A stretch of 64,000 nt of DNA from positions 1 to 64,000 of the forward strand of contig CAJTTI010000001.1 of the NCBI GenBank assembly GCA_910579225.1, in the 5' to 3' direction. Below the pieces are notes generated by a model. The model worked only from the letters and a program-made list of their open reading frames with translations. It searched no databases and was not told the origin of the DNA. Positions 1-8,511 of this stretch are shown one piece after another (the first letter of the stretch is position 1; every line of letters starts with the position of its first letter). The position numbers and the translations under genes were made by a program. This DNA comes from an uncultured Lachnospiraceae bacterium (lineage in GTDB: Bacteria > Bacillota > Clostridia > Lachnospirales > Lachnospiraceae).

Positions 1-2
1 AG

Positions 3-188
3 ATGATGAGGATGATGACGAAACCGATAGTCAGTAAGGATTTTAATCTGGAGGATATTCGGAAGATCCGGGAATATAATTCTCTGCGTCATGTCCAGAT
101 GACTCCAAAAGAGATCATTGAGGACACCAGACAGGGAGCGGACATGGTTCTGGAGAAGCTTCAGAAAAGTGAAAAGATGAGTGTTTAA
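3..188 (+). CDS. Small hypothetical protein (5' end uncertain)
   Basis: A 61-residue reading frame lies at the left edge and is probably the complete or nearly complete end of a small gene. Four ATG codons are crowded at the start (3, 6, 12, 15) and no ribosome binding site can be checked because the window begins there. The product is charged, with a motif around IVSKDFNLEDIRKIREYN followed by a predicted amphipathic helix, and has no membrane segment. A hairpin terminator follows directly, which supports a real gene end. Small proteins of this look often sit beside toxin-antitoxin genes in clostridia, but no partner is visible, so no function is assigned. Confidence 0.5.
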   Translation: MMRMMTKPIVSKDFNLEDIRKIREYNSLRHVQMTPKEIIEDTRQGADMVLEKLQKSEKMSV

Positions 189-198
189 TGGAAGGCAG

Positions 199-228
199 AA
201 AAGGTGGTCAGGGATGATCACCTTTTTC
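199..228 (+). terminator. Rho-independent terminator after the first small gene
   Basis: The arms AAAAGGTG and CACCTTTTT flank a 12-base loop region whose inner bases can pair further (GTCA/TGAT). The T-rich 3' arm gives the usual U tract. It lies 10 bases after the upstream stop codon and separates that gene from the AT-rich DUF4062 gene. Confidence 0.7.
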
Positions 229-356
229 GCCAATCTAATAAATGAATTTATATATTCCTGATACTGCGATATATAGTTGTTAAATTCTAGATCATGAAGA
301 TTGGCAAACGAAAAAACAACCCAAATTTCTTCAAATAAAACAATATGGAGGTAATG

Positions 357-1523
357 ATGAGGAAACCTAGGATTTTTGTTAGCTCTACTATTTATGATTT
401 TAAAGATTTAAGATCCGCATTAAAATATTGGTTATCTGGTATAGGATTTGAGGTAAGGATGTCAGAGCGAAATGATTTTGGAAAAGATTCTTCTCAAAAT
501 TCATACCAGGCATGTTTAGATTCAATAAGGGAATGTGATTATTATATTCTTTTTATTGGCTCAAGAGCAGGAGGGATGTATTCAACTAACCCGAAGATAA
601 CTATTACACAAATGGAATATCGATATGCATGTAAACTTGCAGAACAAGGAATTATAAAAAGGATAATTATTTTTGTAAGACAAAGTATATGGGATATAAA
701 AGCTGATAGGAACGCATTAAAAAAATATATTGAAAAAGAAATTTTGTTAGATGAGGAGTTACAAGATAAAAGAGAAGGGATTGAAACGATTACAAAGCAA
801 TCAAGTACTATAATAAAAAATTCAGAATTGATTTTTAATTTTATAGAGGAGGTATCGAAGATAGATGAGATGCGCCAAGCTATAAAGAAGGGGCAGGATT
901 ACCCAAAAAGAAATTGGATTAATATTTTTAATAATTTTGAAGATATTGTTGATGTTCTGAAAGTTGAATTAAATGCTCCATGGGATATAGATGTGAAAAA
1001 ATGGAATAATATCTTAATACAAGAGATATCAGAAAATTTGGCAAGAATAAGCACTTCGTTTTCAGATGGAAAAATATTCCCAGCTTATAGACTGGCAACG
1101 TTGGCAAGAAATAAGTTACCAGAACAGATGGGAAAAGAATATCATTTAAAATATAATGAACTAGCATTACTAAGGGAGTTTGCGGTATGTGGGATTTTAC
1201 AAGGGAGTTTATTATCAATAGATATGATAACAGCAGCGATTAATTCTGGTGTTTATTTGGAATATGATAGTGAAAAGGGACAATATGTTTCTGGCAATAT
1301 CCAAAGAGCATTGGTAGAAATGTTGAGATATATTAAAGCACAGAAACGGCAAAAAGAAAATTTTGGAATAAATGAAATTAATCAGATTATTAATCGTTTT
1401 GGACAGATACCACAAAATGAAAATGTATCTTTAAAATTAAATTCTGATGATATATTGTTGTTTGAGATATATGCAGCACATGATTATCAATTTAATATAT
1501 ATAACTCAAACTTCCCACATTAA
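357..1523 (+). CDS. DUF4062-domain protein, 3' end overlapped by an IS element
   Basis: The N-terminus begins RKPRIFVSSTIYDFKDLRSAL, the classic start of DUF4062, a fold related to TIR and nucleoside deoxyribosyltransferase domains that is common at the front of STAND NTPases and other defence proteins. The domain covers about residues 1-110 (conserved DYYILFIGSRAGG and ITITQMEYRYA). The remaining 280 residues are helical with no motif I recognise. ATG at 357 is chosen because GGAGGT lies at 347-352; the ATG at 345 overlaps that site. Base composition is visibly more AT-rich than the neighbours, which suggests transfer. The last seven codons lie inside the terminal repeat of the following IS element, so the native C-terminus is probably lost. 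The substrate is unknown. Confidence 0.75.
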   Translation: MRKPRIFVSSTIYDFKDLRSALKYWLSGIGFEVRMSERNDFGKDSSQNSYQACLDSIRECDYYILFIGSRAGGMYSTNPKITITQMEYRYACKLAEQGIIKRIIIFVRQSIWDIKADRNALKKYIEKEILLDEELQDKREGIETITKQSSTIIKNSELIFNFIEEVSKIDEMRQAIKKGQDYPKRNWINIFNNFEDIVDVLKVELNAPWDIDVKKWNNILIQEISENLARISTSFSDGKIFPAYRLATLARNKLPEQMGKEYHLKYNELALLREFAVCGILQGSLLSIDMITAAINSGVYLEYDSEKGQYVSGNIQRALVEMLRYIKAQKRQKENFGINEINQIINRFGQIPQNENVSLKLNSDDILLFEIYAAHDYQFNIYNSNFPH

Positions 1524-1559
1524 AAATGGGATTTGCTCCTTGAAAAATCAATACTTTAG
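1501..1559. repeat. IS left end: outer 19-bp and inner 22-bp inverted repeats
   Basis: The outer arm starts ATAACTCAAACTTCCCACA and overlaps the last codons and stop of the DUF4062 frame. The inner arm (1538-1559) contains TGAAAAATCAATACTTTAG. Both are exact reverse complements of sequences at the right end. Confidence 0.8.
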
Positions 1560-1574
1560 CTTGTAAAATAGCAA

Positions 1575-2954
1575 TCAGGCAGCCGCTGGACCGTACTCCA
1601 ATGCTTGCTGCATGTATTTTGGCAGTCTCTGAACAAAGCTGGCGGTGAATTCCTCAAGCTGCTGTTCTGTGATGTGGAAATATTCCATAACGACATCCAT
1701 TAGTGCATCTATGATAATCCTCATGGATTGACTGAAAGTGATGTCATCCAGTTCATCCATGAGACGGAAAAACAGTTCACAAATCGTTTTCTCATCGGTA
1801 TTGCTTCGCTGCGTAACTGCAAGCATCATATATCGTGCAAAAATAATGGATACATGAGCAGTCAAGGCATCATAGGACAGACTCCGGCACTCCTTTACCA
1901 GATGCAGACAGGATTTACAGGTCTTGAAAAACACCTCTATATCCCAGCGTTTCCCATAAATACGGATGATTTCTTCCGCTGAGATAGCTGTGTCCGTGCT
2001 GATGATGGCAAGCCAGTCTTTTTTCTTGCTTTTATTCCGGACACAGACGATTTTTGCCGGAATTGCCTCATCACCAATGGTTACATCGACAGAAAGCAGG
2101 TACTTGGAGCGGCCTCTGCGTTTTTTGCACTGTTTATAAATTTCTTTGATATTGAATTTGCCGCCCTGATAGTCATATTTGATCTTACTGCTTTTCTTAA
2201 CCATTGCGATTGTGTCTAATCCGCAGTCTGTCCTTAATGCAGTAATGATCTTCGGGGATGAAAACCAACTGTCGAACAGCACATATTTTGCAGAAACTCC
2301 GGATAATTGTGCCGCTTTGATCAGGTCAATCAAGACTTCCGTTGCTTTTCGTCTGGATTCTTTCCGCCTTTTTCCGGCAAGAGAACGTCCATCGAAGTCT
2401 GCAGCTTTGCAGAGCAGATTTTTATCATCGGCTGCCGACAGAAGGCAGTGGTTGATCGGAACAAAGGAGTTCCCATCGGACCATCCAAGTGTCAGCATAC
2501 GGTAACCACTCCTGTACTTCATAGAGCAGTGGTCAAAGACTCTCGCCAGAAGTTCCGTTTTCTTTGAACGGGAACGGTCAAACAGGCTGTCATCAATAAT
2601 GAAGACATCTTTGCGGATCTCATCCGTAAGCGGCTTCATGAAATCGTTAATGATCCGGCTTGAAAGCAGGGTTGTGAACCGAGACCAGTTAATCTTCGCA
2701 TTATTGAGAAAGCGATAAACGGTGTTCTTGCAGAACGAACCATCAAATATGCCCGTTTTCCGCTGCATATACATGCTTCGATCCGAGAAAATGAGGCAGA
2801 ACAGGTATCGGAACACTTCGATTACCGGAATCCCTTTTGCTTTTCCGGCATTACATTTGAAAAGAAGTTTCCCAATTTGGAATTGGTTCATAAAATTCGT
2901 GACAGAGTTAGAAATCTGATTCCCGTTTTCGGCATTTTGTGGTATACTTGACAT
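1575..2954 (-). CDS. IS4-family DDE transposase
   Basis: The 459-residue protein carries a complete IS4 signature. The first catalytic Asp is in VFIIDDSLFDRS (about residue 120), the second in YVLFDSWFSSPK (about 228), and the Y-x2-R-x3-E-x6-K motif is present exactly as YGKRWDIEVFFKTCK (about 334-348). The frame is intact, of normal length for the family, and fills the element almost from end to end. ATG at 2954 is preceded by AAGGAG. The element therefore could be active, and its presence here marks the region as a site of insertion. It would catalyse cut-and-paste transposition of itself in the cytoplasm. Confidence 0.93.
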   Translation of the reverse strand: MSSIPQNAENGNQISNSVTNFMNQFQIGKLLFKCNAGKAKGIPVIEVFRYLFCLIFSDRSMYMQRKTGIFDGSFCKNTVYRFLNNAKINWSRFTTLLSSRIINDFMKPLTDEIRKDVFIIDDSLFDRSRSKKTELLARVFDHCSMKYRSGYRMLTLGWSDGNSFVPINHCLLSAADDKNLLCKAADFDGRSLAGKRRKESRRKATEVLIDLIKAAQLSGVSAKYVLFDSWFSSPKIITALRTDCGLDTIAMVKKSSKIKYDYQGGKFNIKEIYKQCKKRRGRSKYLLSVDVTIGDEAIPAKIVCVRNKSKKKDWLAIISTDTAISAEEIIRIYGKRWDIEVFFKTCKSCLHLVKECRSLSYDALTAHVSIIFARYMMLAVTQRSNTDEKTICELFFRLMDELDDITFSQSMRIIIDALMDVVMEYFHITEQQLEEFTASFVQRLPKYMQQALEYGPAAA

Positions 2955-3034
2955 GGCATAAATCTCCTTGCTGTGTGATTGTTATTCGCAATTCAATTAT
3001 ACCATCAAGTACAGGTTTGTGCCTTTTTTATGGA

Positions 3035-3092
3035 CTAAAGTATTGATTTTTCAAGGTTCAGCACACCAACCGGTGTGGGAAGTTTGAGTTAT
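3035..3092. repeat. IS right end: inner 22-bp and outer 19-bp inverted repeats
   Basis: Inner arm 3035-3056 and outer arm 3074-3092 mirror the left end exactly. The 17-bp spacer between them is unrelated in sequence to the 18-bp left spacer, so the two repeat pairs are conserved independently. Confidence 0.8.
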
Positions 3093-3093
3093 T

Positions 3094-3279
3094 ATATTCA
3101 ATTATGTTTCCGGAGCAGGACCAACAGGTATGATTCCACGTCCGGCTCTCAGAATATTTTTGGCCGGGGAAAATGAATTTTATCTTGCGGAGGATGTAAT
3201 GACAGACGTTGAACAGCATATATTGGGTAAAGACATGACGATTGAAAATATCTGTAATTATTTGAAAGACAATAACTGA
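3094..3279 (+). pseudogene. C-terminal remnant of an unrecognised gene cut by the IS
   Basis: Immediately right of the IS an open frame with no start codon of its own encodes about 60 residues ending TIENICNYLKDNN. It includes GAGPTGMIPRPALRIFLAG and LAEDVMTDVEQHILG. Codon use looks ordinary for this genome and less AT-rich than the DUF4062 gene, so it is unlikely to be that gene's missing tail. I do not recognise the family. It is best read as the 3' end of a different gene left by insertion or deletion. Confidence 0.45.
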
Positions 3280-3289
3280 ATCATGGGAG

Positions 3290-3352
3290 AAATAATACTC
3301 CTTTTTAAGTAACCTGTATTTTACATGGGAGACTTAAAAAGGAGTATTATTT
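3290..3352. repeat. Perfect 21-bp inverted repeat, possible bidirectional terminator
   Basis: Arms at 3290-3310 and 3332-3352 are exact reverse complements (core AATACTCCTTTTTAAGT) around a 21-base loop. It lies between the remnant and the 3' end of the convergent blaR1-like gene, where a shared terminator would be expected. The stem is unusually long and AT-rich, with T-rich stretches within both arms rather than after them, so a miniature element is an alternative. Confidence 0.5.
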
Positions 3353-3382
3353 ATTTCAATGGATATTCAAAAATCAGAGATT

Positions 3383-5215
3383 TTACTCTTCCCATATACC
3401 CATATCGGATAAGACGGAGAATGAGATTTCTGATGCTTGGCTGCCTGTGGCATTTTCTGCGGACTGGATATTGGTGGCAAAAAAGTATGTGCCGTCAGTG
3501 GTTTCTATGTAGCCGATAAACCAACCATTTATGTCATTGTCATTTATCCGCCCGGTTCCGGTCTTCCCGTAAAAACTTTCATTTTCAGATGAAAAAAGGC
3601 AGATGGAATTCTTTACTGCATTTACATTTTCCTGGGTAAAGCCAAAGTCATTGCTGTATAAGTCTGTCAAAAGCTCAACCTGCTCCACCGGGGAAATTTT
3701 TAGTGCGGACTGCATCCAATAAGAGGAAAGGTCCGAATTTATAGTTTCATTTCCATATCCTATTTCCTTAATGTAACTGCCAAGGGCAGATGTGCCAAGT
3801 TGTCCGTCTATTTCCTGAAAGTACCAGTTGACGGAGGACTGCATTGCAGAATACAAGTCCTGATCAGCGTTCCATGATTCAAATGGGTAATCTGCTCCAT
3901 TCCATACCATGAAGGAATCCTCCGGTGTGATAATGCCCGCTTCCAATCCAAACAGTGCGTCATATATTTTGTATGTAGAATCTGGCGCTGTTTGTAAAGT
4001 GGCATGCTCCATGTCATAAATGCTCCATGCATCGTTTTTCAAGTCATACAGGACAAAACTTCCCTTATATTCAGTAAAATATGCAGATAAGTCGATTAAG
4101 TCAATTTTTTCGGGGGATACGTTCCAGTTATAATAACTTTGTTCCACCGCATAGGTGGAGAGCATCGGGGTAAGCCCCCAAAGTATAACTGCAATGATGG
4201 CAAAAACTCCGGCTCCCTTTATTCTCCTACAGACAGAAGGTTTTTGATAAGAGGAAATATTGATGATTCTTTTCTGCATCTGTTTCATGGTTCCGCTGAT
4301 TCCGGCGGCAAAGGGGAAGGGCGTCAGTGAAACTTTTTCTGCAAAATTTATTAGGGTATTGCCATAATCTTCATAGTCGTTTTCGTTAAGGATCTTCAGG
4401 ACAGAAGTATCACAGGCAACTTCCCTGTCATTGCGCATTTCTTTCAGTGCATACCATACCAAAGGGTTAAACCAGTACAACATACCAAAAAAGTTCATAA
4501 GATAGCCTGCAATGGCATCCTTGTGTTTGTAATGCTGTAATTCATGCAACAGCATGTATCGCATATCCGCAGCGTTGAAACACTTTCCGGGTATCTTTTT
4601 ATGTTCTTCGGAATTCATATGGAAGTCCGAGATCAGGTGGATTGGCAGATAAATACAAGGTCTGAATAATCCTACAATGATAGGGGATTTCAAAAAAGCG
4701 GTGCTGTAAACAGGTATGTCCCGTTTTATCTTCAGCTCGCTCAGACAGTTGCCATATAACATACGGACTTCCCTGCTTTGCAAAGGGAGCGCAGATTTTT
4801 TCAAATTGTTCAGGCGGGCTTTCGATCTGATTACTAACAGAAACATTGCAAAGATGCCGACCAGCCATATTCCGAACAGTATGAGTCCAATAATAGATGG
4901 CGTTTTGCCGCTTACAGACAGTGCAAAATCATTTATCTGTCTTGTGGCGCCAGACGCACTCACATTTACTGCTGTTTCCGTAACTGTTCCCGTGTTGGGT
5001 GATACAGCGTTTTTCCACTTGTCAAGCAATGAAAATGGAGTCAGGCGGATAGGGATAAATGGAACTGTCAGCAGCCCAAGCAACAGGAACCATAAATTGA
5101 ACTGCATCCGGCTGGTCAGATGATTTCTCAATACCTGTTTTATCATAAGAAGTATGGCGATTATGGCGCAAATTAAAATATTGCAAAGAAAAAAACGTAT
5201 TCCGAAATCTGCCAT
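3383..5215 (-). CDS. blaR1: BlaR1/MecR1-type antirepressor sensor (M56 peptidase plus penicillin-binding domain)
   Basis: Membrane sensor of 610 residues. It has N-terminal hydrophobic segments (about 8-28, 40-60, 105-128), an M56 zinc metalloprotease domain with HELQH at 224-228 and NDREVACD about 35 residues on, another membrane segment near 335-355, then an extracellular penicillin-binding/class D beta-lactamase-like domain. That domain has the acylation motif STYK at 413-416, SVNW, and KTG at 551-553. In this family beta-lactam acylation activates the protease, which relieves BlaI repression. It starts one base after blaI stops, with AGGAGGG upstream, so the pair is one operon. No beta-lactamase gene is adjacent, so the target may be elsewhere or the pair may sense cell-wall stress. 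Confidence 0.9.
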   Translation of the reverse strand: MADFGIRFFLCNILICAIIAILLMIKQVLRNHLTSRMQFNLWFLLLGLLTVPFIPIRLTPFSLLDKWKNAVSPNTGTVTETAVNVSASGATRQINDFALSVSGKTPSIIGLILFGIWLVGIFAMFLLVIRSKARLNNLKKSALPLQSREVRMLYGNCLSELKIKRDIPVYSTAFLKSPIIVGLFRPCIYLPIHLISDFHMNSEEHKKIPGKCFNAADMRYMLLHELQHYKHKDAIAGYLMNFFGMLYWFNPLVWYALKEMRNDREVACDTSVLKILNENDYEDYGNTLINFAEKVSLTPFPFAAGISGTMKQMQKRIINISSYQKPSVCRRIKGAGVFAIIAVILWGLTPMLSTYAVEQSYYNWNVSPEKIDLIDLSAYFTEYKGSFVLYDLKNDAWSIYDMEHATLQTAPDSTYKIYDALFGLEAGIITPEDSFMVWNGADYPFESWNADQDLYSAMQSSVNWYFQEIDGQLGTSALGSYIKEIGYGNETINSDLSSYWMQSALKISPVEQVELLTDLYSNDFGFTQENVNAVKNSICLFSSENESFYGKTGTGRINDNDINGWFIGYIETTDGTYFFATNIQSAENATGSQASEISFSVLSDMGIWEE

Positions 5216-5216
5216 G

Positions 5217-5603
5217 CTAATCCCTCCTGGTTTTTGCTTTTCTGAGGAGAAGCGAGTGCAAGATGTCTATTTCTGATTCAGAGAGCTTGTCATCTTCAAT
5301 ATAGGCGGAAAGCATGGCGGTAATATCCCCGTCATAGTAACGTTCAAGAAAAGAATGGCTCTCCTGCCCGATATATTCTTTTTCATCTATCAGAGGAGTG
5401 TAAACAAATACTCTGCTTTGTTTTTCATAAGAAAGCGCCCCTTTTGTCACAAGACGTTTGATTAAAGTCTGTATTGTTTTAGGGCTCCATTTAGTGGTCT
5501 GCGTTAATTTATCCGTTATCTCATTGGTACTAATTGGTGCGTGTTTCCATATGACTTTCATCACTTCAAATTCTGCTTCTGAAATCTGCGGCAGTGCCTT
5601 CAT
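5217..5603 (-). CDS. blaI: BlaI/MecI-type winged-helix repressor
   Basis: The product is 128 residues, normal for the family, starting KALPQISEAEFEVMKVIWKH. The winged-helix domain is about residues 1-75 (TTKWSPKTIQTLIKRLVTKGAL is typical) with a C-terminal dimerisation and cleavage region. ATG at 5603 is chosen over an upstream ATG at 5669 because GGAGGT sits just before it and the upstream ATG lies inside the promoter -35. The repressor would bind dyads in its own promoter and control itself and blaR1. Confidence 0.9.
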   Translation of the reverse strand: MKALPQISEAEFEVMKVIWKHAPISTNEITDKLTQTTKWSPKTIQTLIKRLVTKGALSYEKQSRVFVYTPLIDEKEYIGQESHSFLERYYDGDITAMLSAYIEDDKLSESEIDILHSLLLRKAKTRRD

Positions 5604-5623
5604 TTTTGAACCTCCATTAAATC

Positions 5624-5669
5624 TTACGGATGTAATATATATTATAGAGAGGAATACTGTAAATGTCAA
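5624..5669 (-). promoter_or_regulatory. blaI-blaR1 promoter with candidate BlaI operators
   Basis: Reading on the minus strand, TTGACA (5669-5664) and TATAAT (5646-5641) are separated by exactly 17 bp, a consensus sigma-A promoter. A dyad TTACATCCGTAA (5635-5624) lies just downstream of the -10, and TTTACAGTAT lies in the spacer. Both resemble the TACA/TGTA half-sites bound by BlaI-type repressors. Confidence 0.7.
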
Positions 5670-5719
5670 TATAAGTATGCCAGTAAAAGTTTTGTGGCAA
5701 TGATGGGCATAATAAATAT

Positions 5720-5748
5720 TTGTGTTATCAAAGAAAATCCATTATACT
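5720..5748 (+). promoter_or_regulatory. Promoter of the DUF262 operon
   Basis: TTGTGT (5720-5725), a 17-bp spacer and TATACT (5743-5748). It leaves a leader of about 100 bases before the first DUF262 gene. It is oriented away from the blaI promoter, so the two operons are divergent. Confidence 0.5.
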
Positions 5749-5853
5749 GGGAAGGAGAGATCAGGTAAAATCATATGGAAAGGATGGCAGGGATTGGACA
5801 TCAGGAATCGGGGGTTATGATTATAATATTACAAATAGAGAAGGGGAAATAAT

Positions 5854-8511
5854 ATGGAGAATGGACATCAATATGTAGAAGAGATTTTAAAGAAGAAATA
5901 CCATATTCCAAAATACCAGAGGGGTTACCGCTGGACCGGAGACAATGTTAAAAAATTGCTGGAAGATATATATGAAGGCAGGTTGTATGAATCTGGTAAA
6001 GATGATTATCTGAATGAAAATAGTGCATACAATATTTTTTATGCCGTAGCTTTTGATTGGCAAAAAGAAGTATCTATATTTTCTATTCCCAAATGCCCCT
6101 ATTGCATTCAGCCGTTGGTTGTAATGGAGTCAAAGGGCGCCTATGACGTGATTGACGGACAGCAGCGTTTAACGACAATTGCTATTATCCGTGCCGCATT
6201 AAAGAAAAGCCTGGAAACATTGGTTTCAAAAAACAGCCAAGAAGTATTGACATTAGTAAGAAAAGAGACCGTTGGGATTTCTTATGAATCAAGACAGACG
6301 AGCAAGATTTTTCTTCAATACCTCTATGGAATGGAGAAAAAACCGCAGGGTGAAAATATAGATTATGATCATATGCAGCAGGCGTTTGATGTTTCTAAAA
6401 GTTATTTTGATGAACAGTTGAAGAAATTTGAGGATGATAAAGTCAGAAAAAAATATGCAGATTACCTTGATGACGTTCTGTGCAAAAATACGCAGTTTAT
6501 CTGGTATGAAGTAAAGGACCATGCTGATCCGCAAAAGGTGTTTGCAAACTTTAATACGGGTAAGATAGAATTGACAAATGCGGAACTGATAAAAGCTCTC
6601 TTTATGAATCCGTCTAATTATAATTCTCCTTTTGTGAAGGACAAGCAGATTGTGATATCGGAAAAATGGGATGAAATTGAGAATAAATTGCATGAACCGG
6701 AGTTTTGGGCATTTGTTCCCCATATGAATCAGTATGAGACAGCTTCCAGGCAATACAGCACACGGATTGATGTTATCTTTGATTTTCTTATTATGGAGCA
6801 TTGGCTGGAAACCAATCAGGATAAATGCGTAGAGGATTATATTAGCTGGAGGAATTTAAATGCTTCCGATAAATATATTTTTAATGAAGTAGAATCATGG
6901 ATCAATAGCAAACTGAGCGATTCATCCGAAACAGAAGCCGTTATGGAGCAGTGCTGGCGCAGGGTAGGAAAGATATTCTCTGGTTTAAAAGAACTGTATT
7001 CCGGGGACAGCAGGATTTATAATACAGCAGGGTTATACATAAACTTGTGCAATAGAAGATCAGAAAATGTAGATGAATATGAGAAAGATAATTATGAAAC
7101 GTATCTGTATGTTTACCATGAGCTTAGCAATGTGCTGAACCTGCCAAGGGATGAAAGAGAGGATGCGTTAAAAAAAATTGTACGGTACCAAGTCTTTCAA
7201 AAAGGAAGTGACATCGAGAGGACGATAAAGGGCATTAGGTATAATGAAGGGAAATCTTCTGATATCATAAAAGTCTTACTGGTGTACAATATAGCGCTGC
7301 TTTCTTCCTCCAAAGGAACGGGAGAAAGATTCAATTTTCTGGAGAATGCCAGGAATAAATGGGAGCGGGAGCATATTTTTGCCAGCAATGTTAAGACTGA
7401 GGTAAATATAAAAGGATTGCAGGCTATGTTGGACTGTAGAGAGGTTTTGGATATCCTTTGCGGAGACGATTATATGAATTATGTGAAATATTTATTTGAT
7501 ACTGGCGATAGGATTGAATTTACCCATGAAGGCAATGGATATGTACTGGATTTGTCGTCAGATACTATAGATGAAGAAATCAGGGATTTCTTTATTGATG
7601 CAAACCGTTCTTCAGATGGAAATGGAAGAAATGTGAGCTTTGCCCGTGCGCTCAGGGCCAAAAGAGAGGCAGAGTATTTGAGGGAGTGCTGCAAGAAAAT
7701 CAGTGAGATTGGGAGAATCTTCAGGGAAGAAGGAGAATTAAAGAAATTACTTGCATATCAATATGTCAGCAGTTTTGAAGGCAATTTTCATTTTGTTGAA
7801 AATATTGACTTTACTTTCCTGGAAAATTGTGAGGCAACAATAATAACAGCAGTTTTACCAGATATTGAATTTACATCGGCAGAATTTACCTATACCTGTA
7901 AAGAGTATCTGGAAAACAAAGATCACTGGACGGAATGGCTGTTTGAGGGGGACGAAGAAGGAAGAACGAATTATATGGTTCTGCTGGAAACTATAAGGGA
8001 CCATTACCAAAGTAAGTTGGAAGGGGCAGTTTATAAGCGGACAGCAGATAATATAAGGGAATTAAAGGATATATCAGAGATTTTTGACGGCGTAAATGAC
8101 AGGTTTATTTTTGCGGCGTTAGAGTTAAACAGGATCACCCTTGAGAAAAAAATAGATGAATTTTTCAAGAAAAACTTTCAGGAATTGATGAAGGATAACA
8201 GTATGGGGAATATGACGCTCTTAACTGGGAGTAATCAAAGGGGCGGAATTGAGAATAATATAGACAGCAGAGGGCAAAACCAATTGGTCAGTGATAAAGC
8301 GTACTGTGAAAAGAAAAAAATTGTATATGAATTTTATAAAAGCGGCCAGTTTGTTCCCATTGGGACACTGCTTGTATTTACAGACCAGTATACCCAGGAA
8401 AGGAATGCAGCGAAATATTGGCTGCCCAACAGCAGATTGAAATATCTTAAAGATATGATTAGAACCATTTCAGGATTTTTGGGGGAAAGTGAGGGAGCAG
8501 GAAATGAATGA
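5854..8511 (+). CDS. DUF262/DUF1524 (GmrSD-like) protein, first of a pair
   Basis: An 885-residue cytoplasmic protein. The N-terminal DUF262 domain (ParB/Srx-like fold) shows YHIPKYQRGYRW near residue 18 and the nucleotide-binding signature DVIDGQQRLTT at about 98-108, followed by FANFNTGKIELTNAELIKALF. A motif WEREHIFASN at about 503-512 matches the EHI core of the DUF1524 HNH-like nuclease domain. The remaining C-terminal 370 residues are unrecognised. In the GmrSD/BrxU class such proteins use nucleotide hydrolysis to drive cleavage of modified phage DNA. AAGGGGA precedes the ATG. It overlaps the next gene by eight bases, so the two are translationally coupled. Which DNA modification, if any, it recognises cannot be told. 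Confidence 0.85.
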   Translation: MENGHQYVEEILKKKYHIPKYQRGYRWTGDNVKKLLEDIYEGRLYESGKDDYLNENSAYNIFYAVAFDWQKEVSIFSIPKCPYCIQPLVVMESKGAYDVIDGQQRLTTIAIIRAALKKSLETLVSKNSQEVLTLVRKETVGISYESRQTSKIFLQYLYGMEKKPQGENIDYDHMQQAFDVSKSYFDEQLKKFEDDKVRKKYADYLDDVLCKNTQFIWYEVKDHADPQKVFANFNTGKIELTNAELIKALFMNPSNYNSPFVKDKQIVISEKWDEIENKLHEPEFWAFVPHMNQYETASRQYSTRIDVIFDFLIMEHWLETNQDKCVEDYISWRNLNASDKYIFNEVESWINSKLSDSSETEAVMEQCWRRVGKIFSGLKELYSGDSRIYNTAGLYINLCNRRSENVDEYEKDNYETYLYVYHELSNVLNLPRDEREDALKKIVRYQVFQKGSDIERTIKGIRYNEGKSSDIIKVLLVYNIALLSSSKGTGERFNFLENARNKWEREHIFASNVKTEVNIKGLQAMLDCREVLDILCGDDYMNYVKYLFDTGDRIEFTHEGNGYVLDLSSDTIDEEIRDFFIDANRSSDGNGRNVSFARALRAKREAEYLRECCKKISEIGRIFREEGELKKLLAYQYVSSFEGNFHFVENIDFTFLENCEATIITAVLPDIEFTSAEFTYTCKEYLENKDHWTEWLFEGDEEGRTNYMVLLETIRDHYQSKLEGAVYKRTADNIRELKDISEIFDGVNDRFIFAALELNRITLEKKIDEFFKKNFQELMKDNSMGNMTLLTGSNQRGGIENNIDSRGQNQLVSDKAYCEKKKIVYEFYKSGQFVPIGTLLVFTDQYTQERNAAKYWLPNSRLKYLKDMIRTISGFLGESEGAGNE

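Larger units (their letters stand above)
1501..3092. mobile_element. IS4-family insertion sequence with double terminal inverted repeats
   Basis: One transposase gene is bounded by two nested perfect inverted repeats: an inner pair of 22 bp (1538-1559 and 3035-3056) and an outer pair of 19 bp (1501-1519 and 3074-3092). They are separated by unrelated spacers of 18 and 17 bp. I take the outer pair as the limit, but the true cleavage site could be at the inner pair. No convincing target-site duplication is seen for either choice. The right side abuts an unrelated gene remnant rather than the rest of the DUF4062 gene, so an adjacent deletion is likely. Confidence 0.75.

Noticed and set aside
1490..3105. 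Target-site duplication of the IS4 element
   Set aside because: The bases outside either the inner or the outer repeat pair are AT-rich and only loosely similar; no exact direct repeat of useful length was found.
3094..3279. The fragment right of the IS taken as the missing tail of the DUF4062 gene
   Set aside because: Codon use and base composition differ and the sequence does not continue the helical pattern, so it is treated as a different gene.
5775..5852. A 25-codon frame just before the first DUF262 gene, as a leader peptide
   Set aside because: The ribosome site is too far from its ATG, the peptide shows no repeated regulatory codons, and no attenuator hairpin follows.
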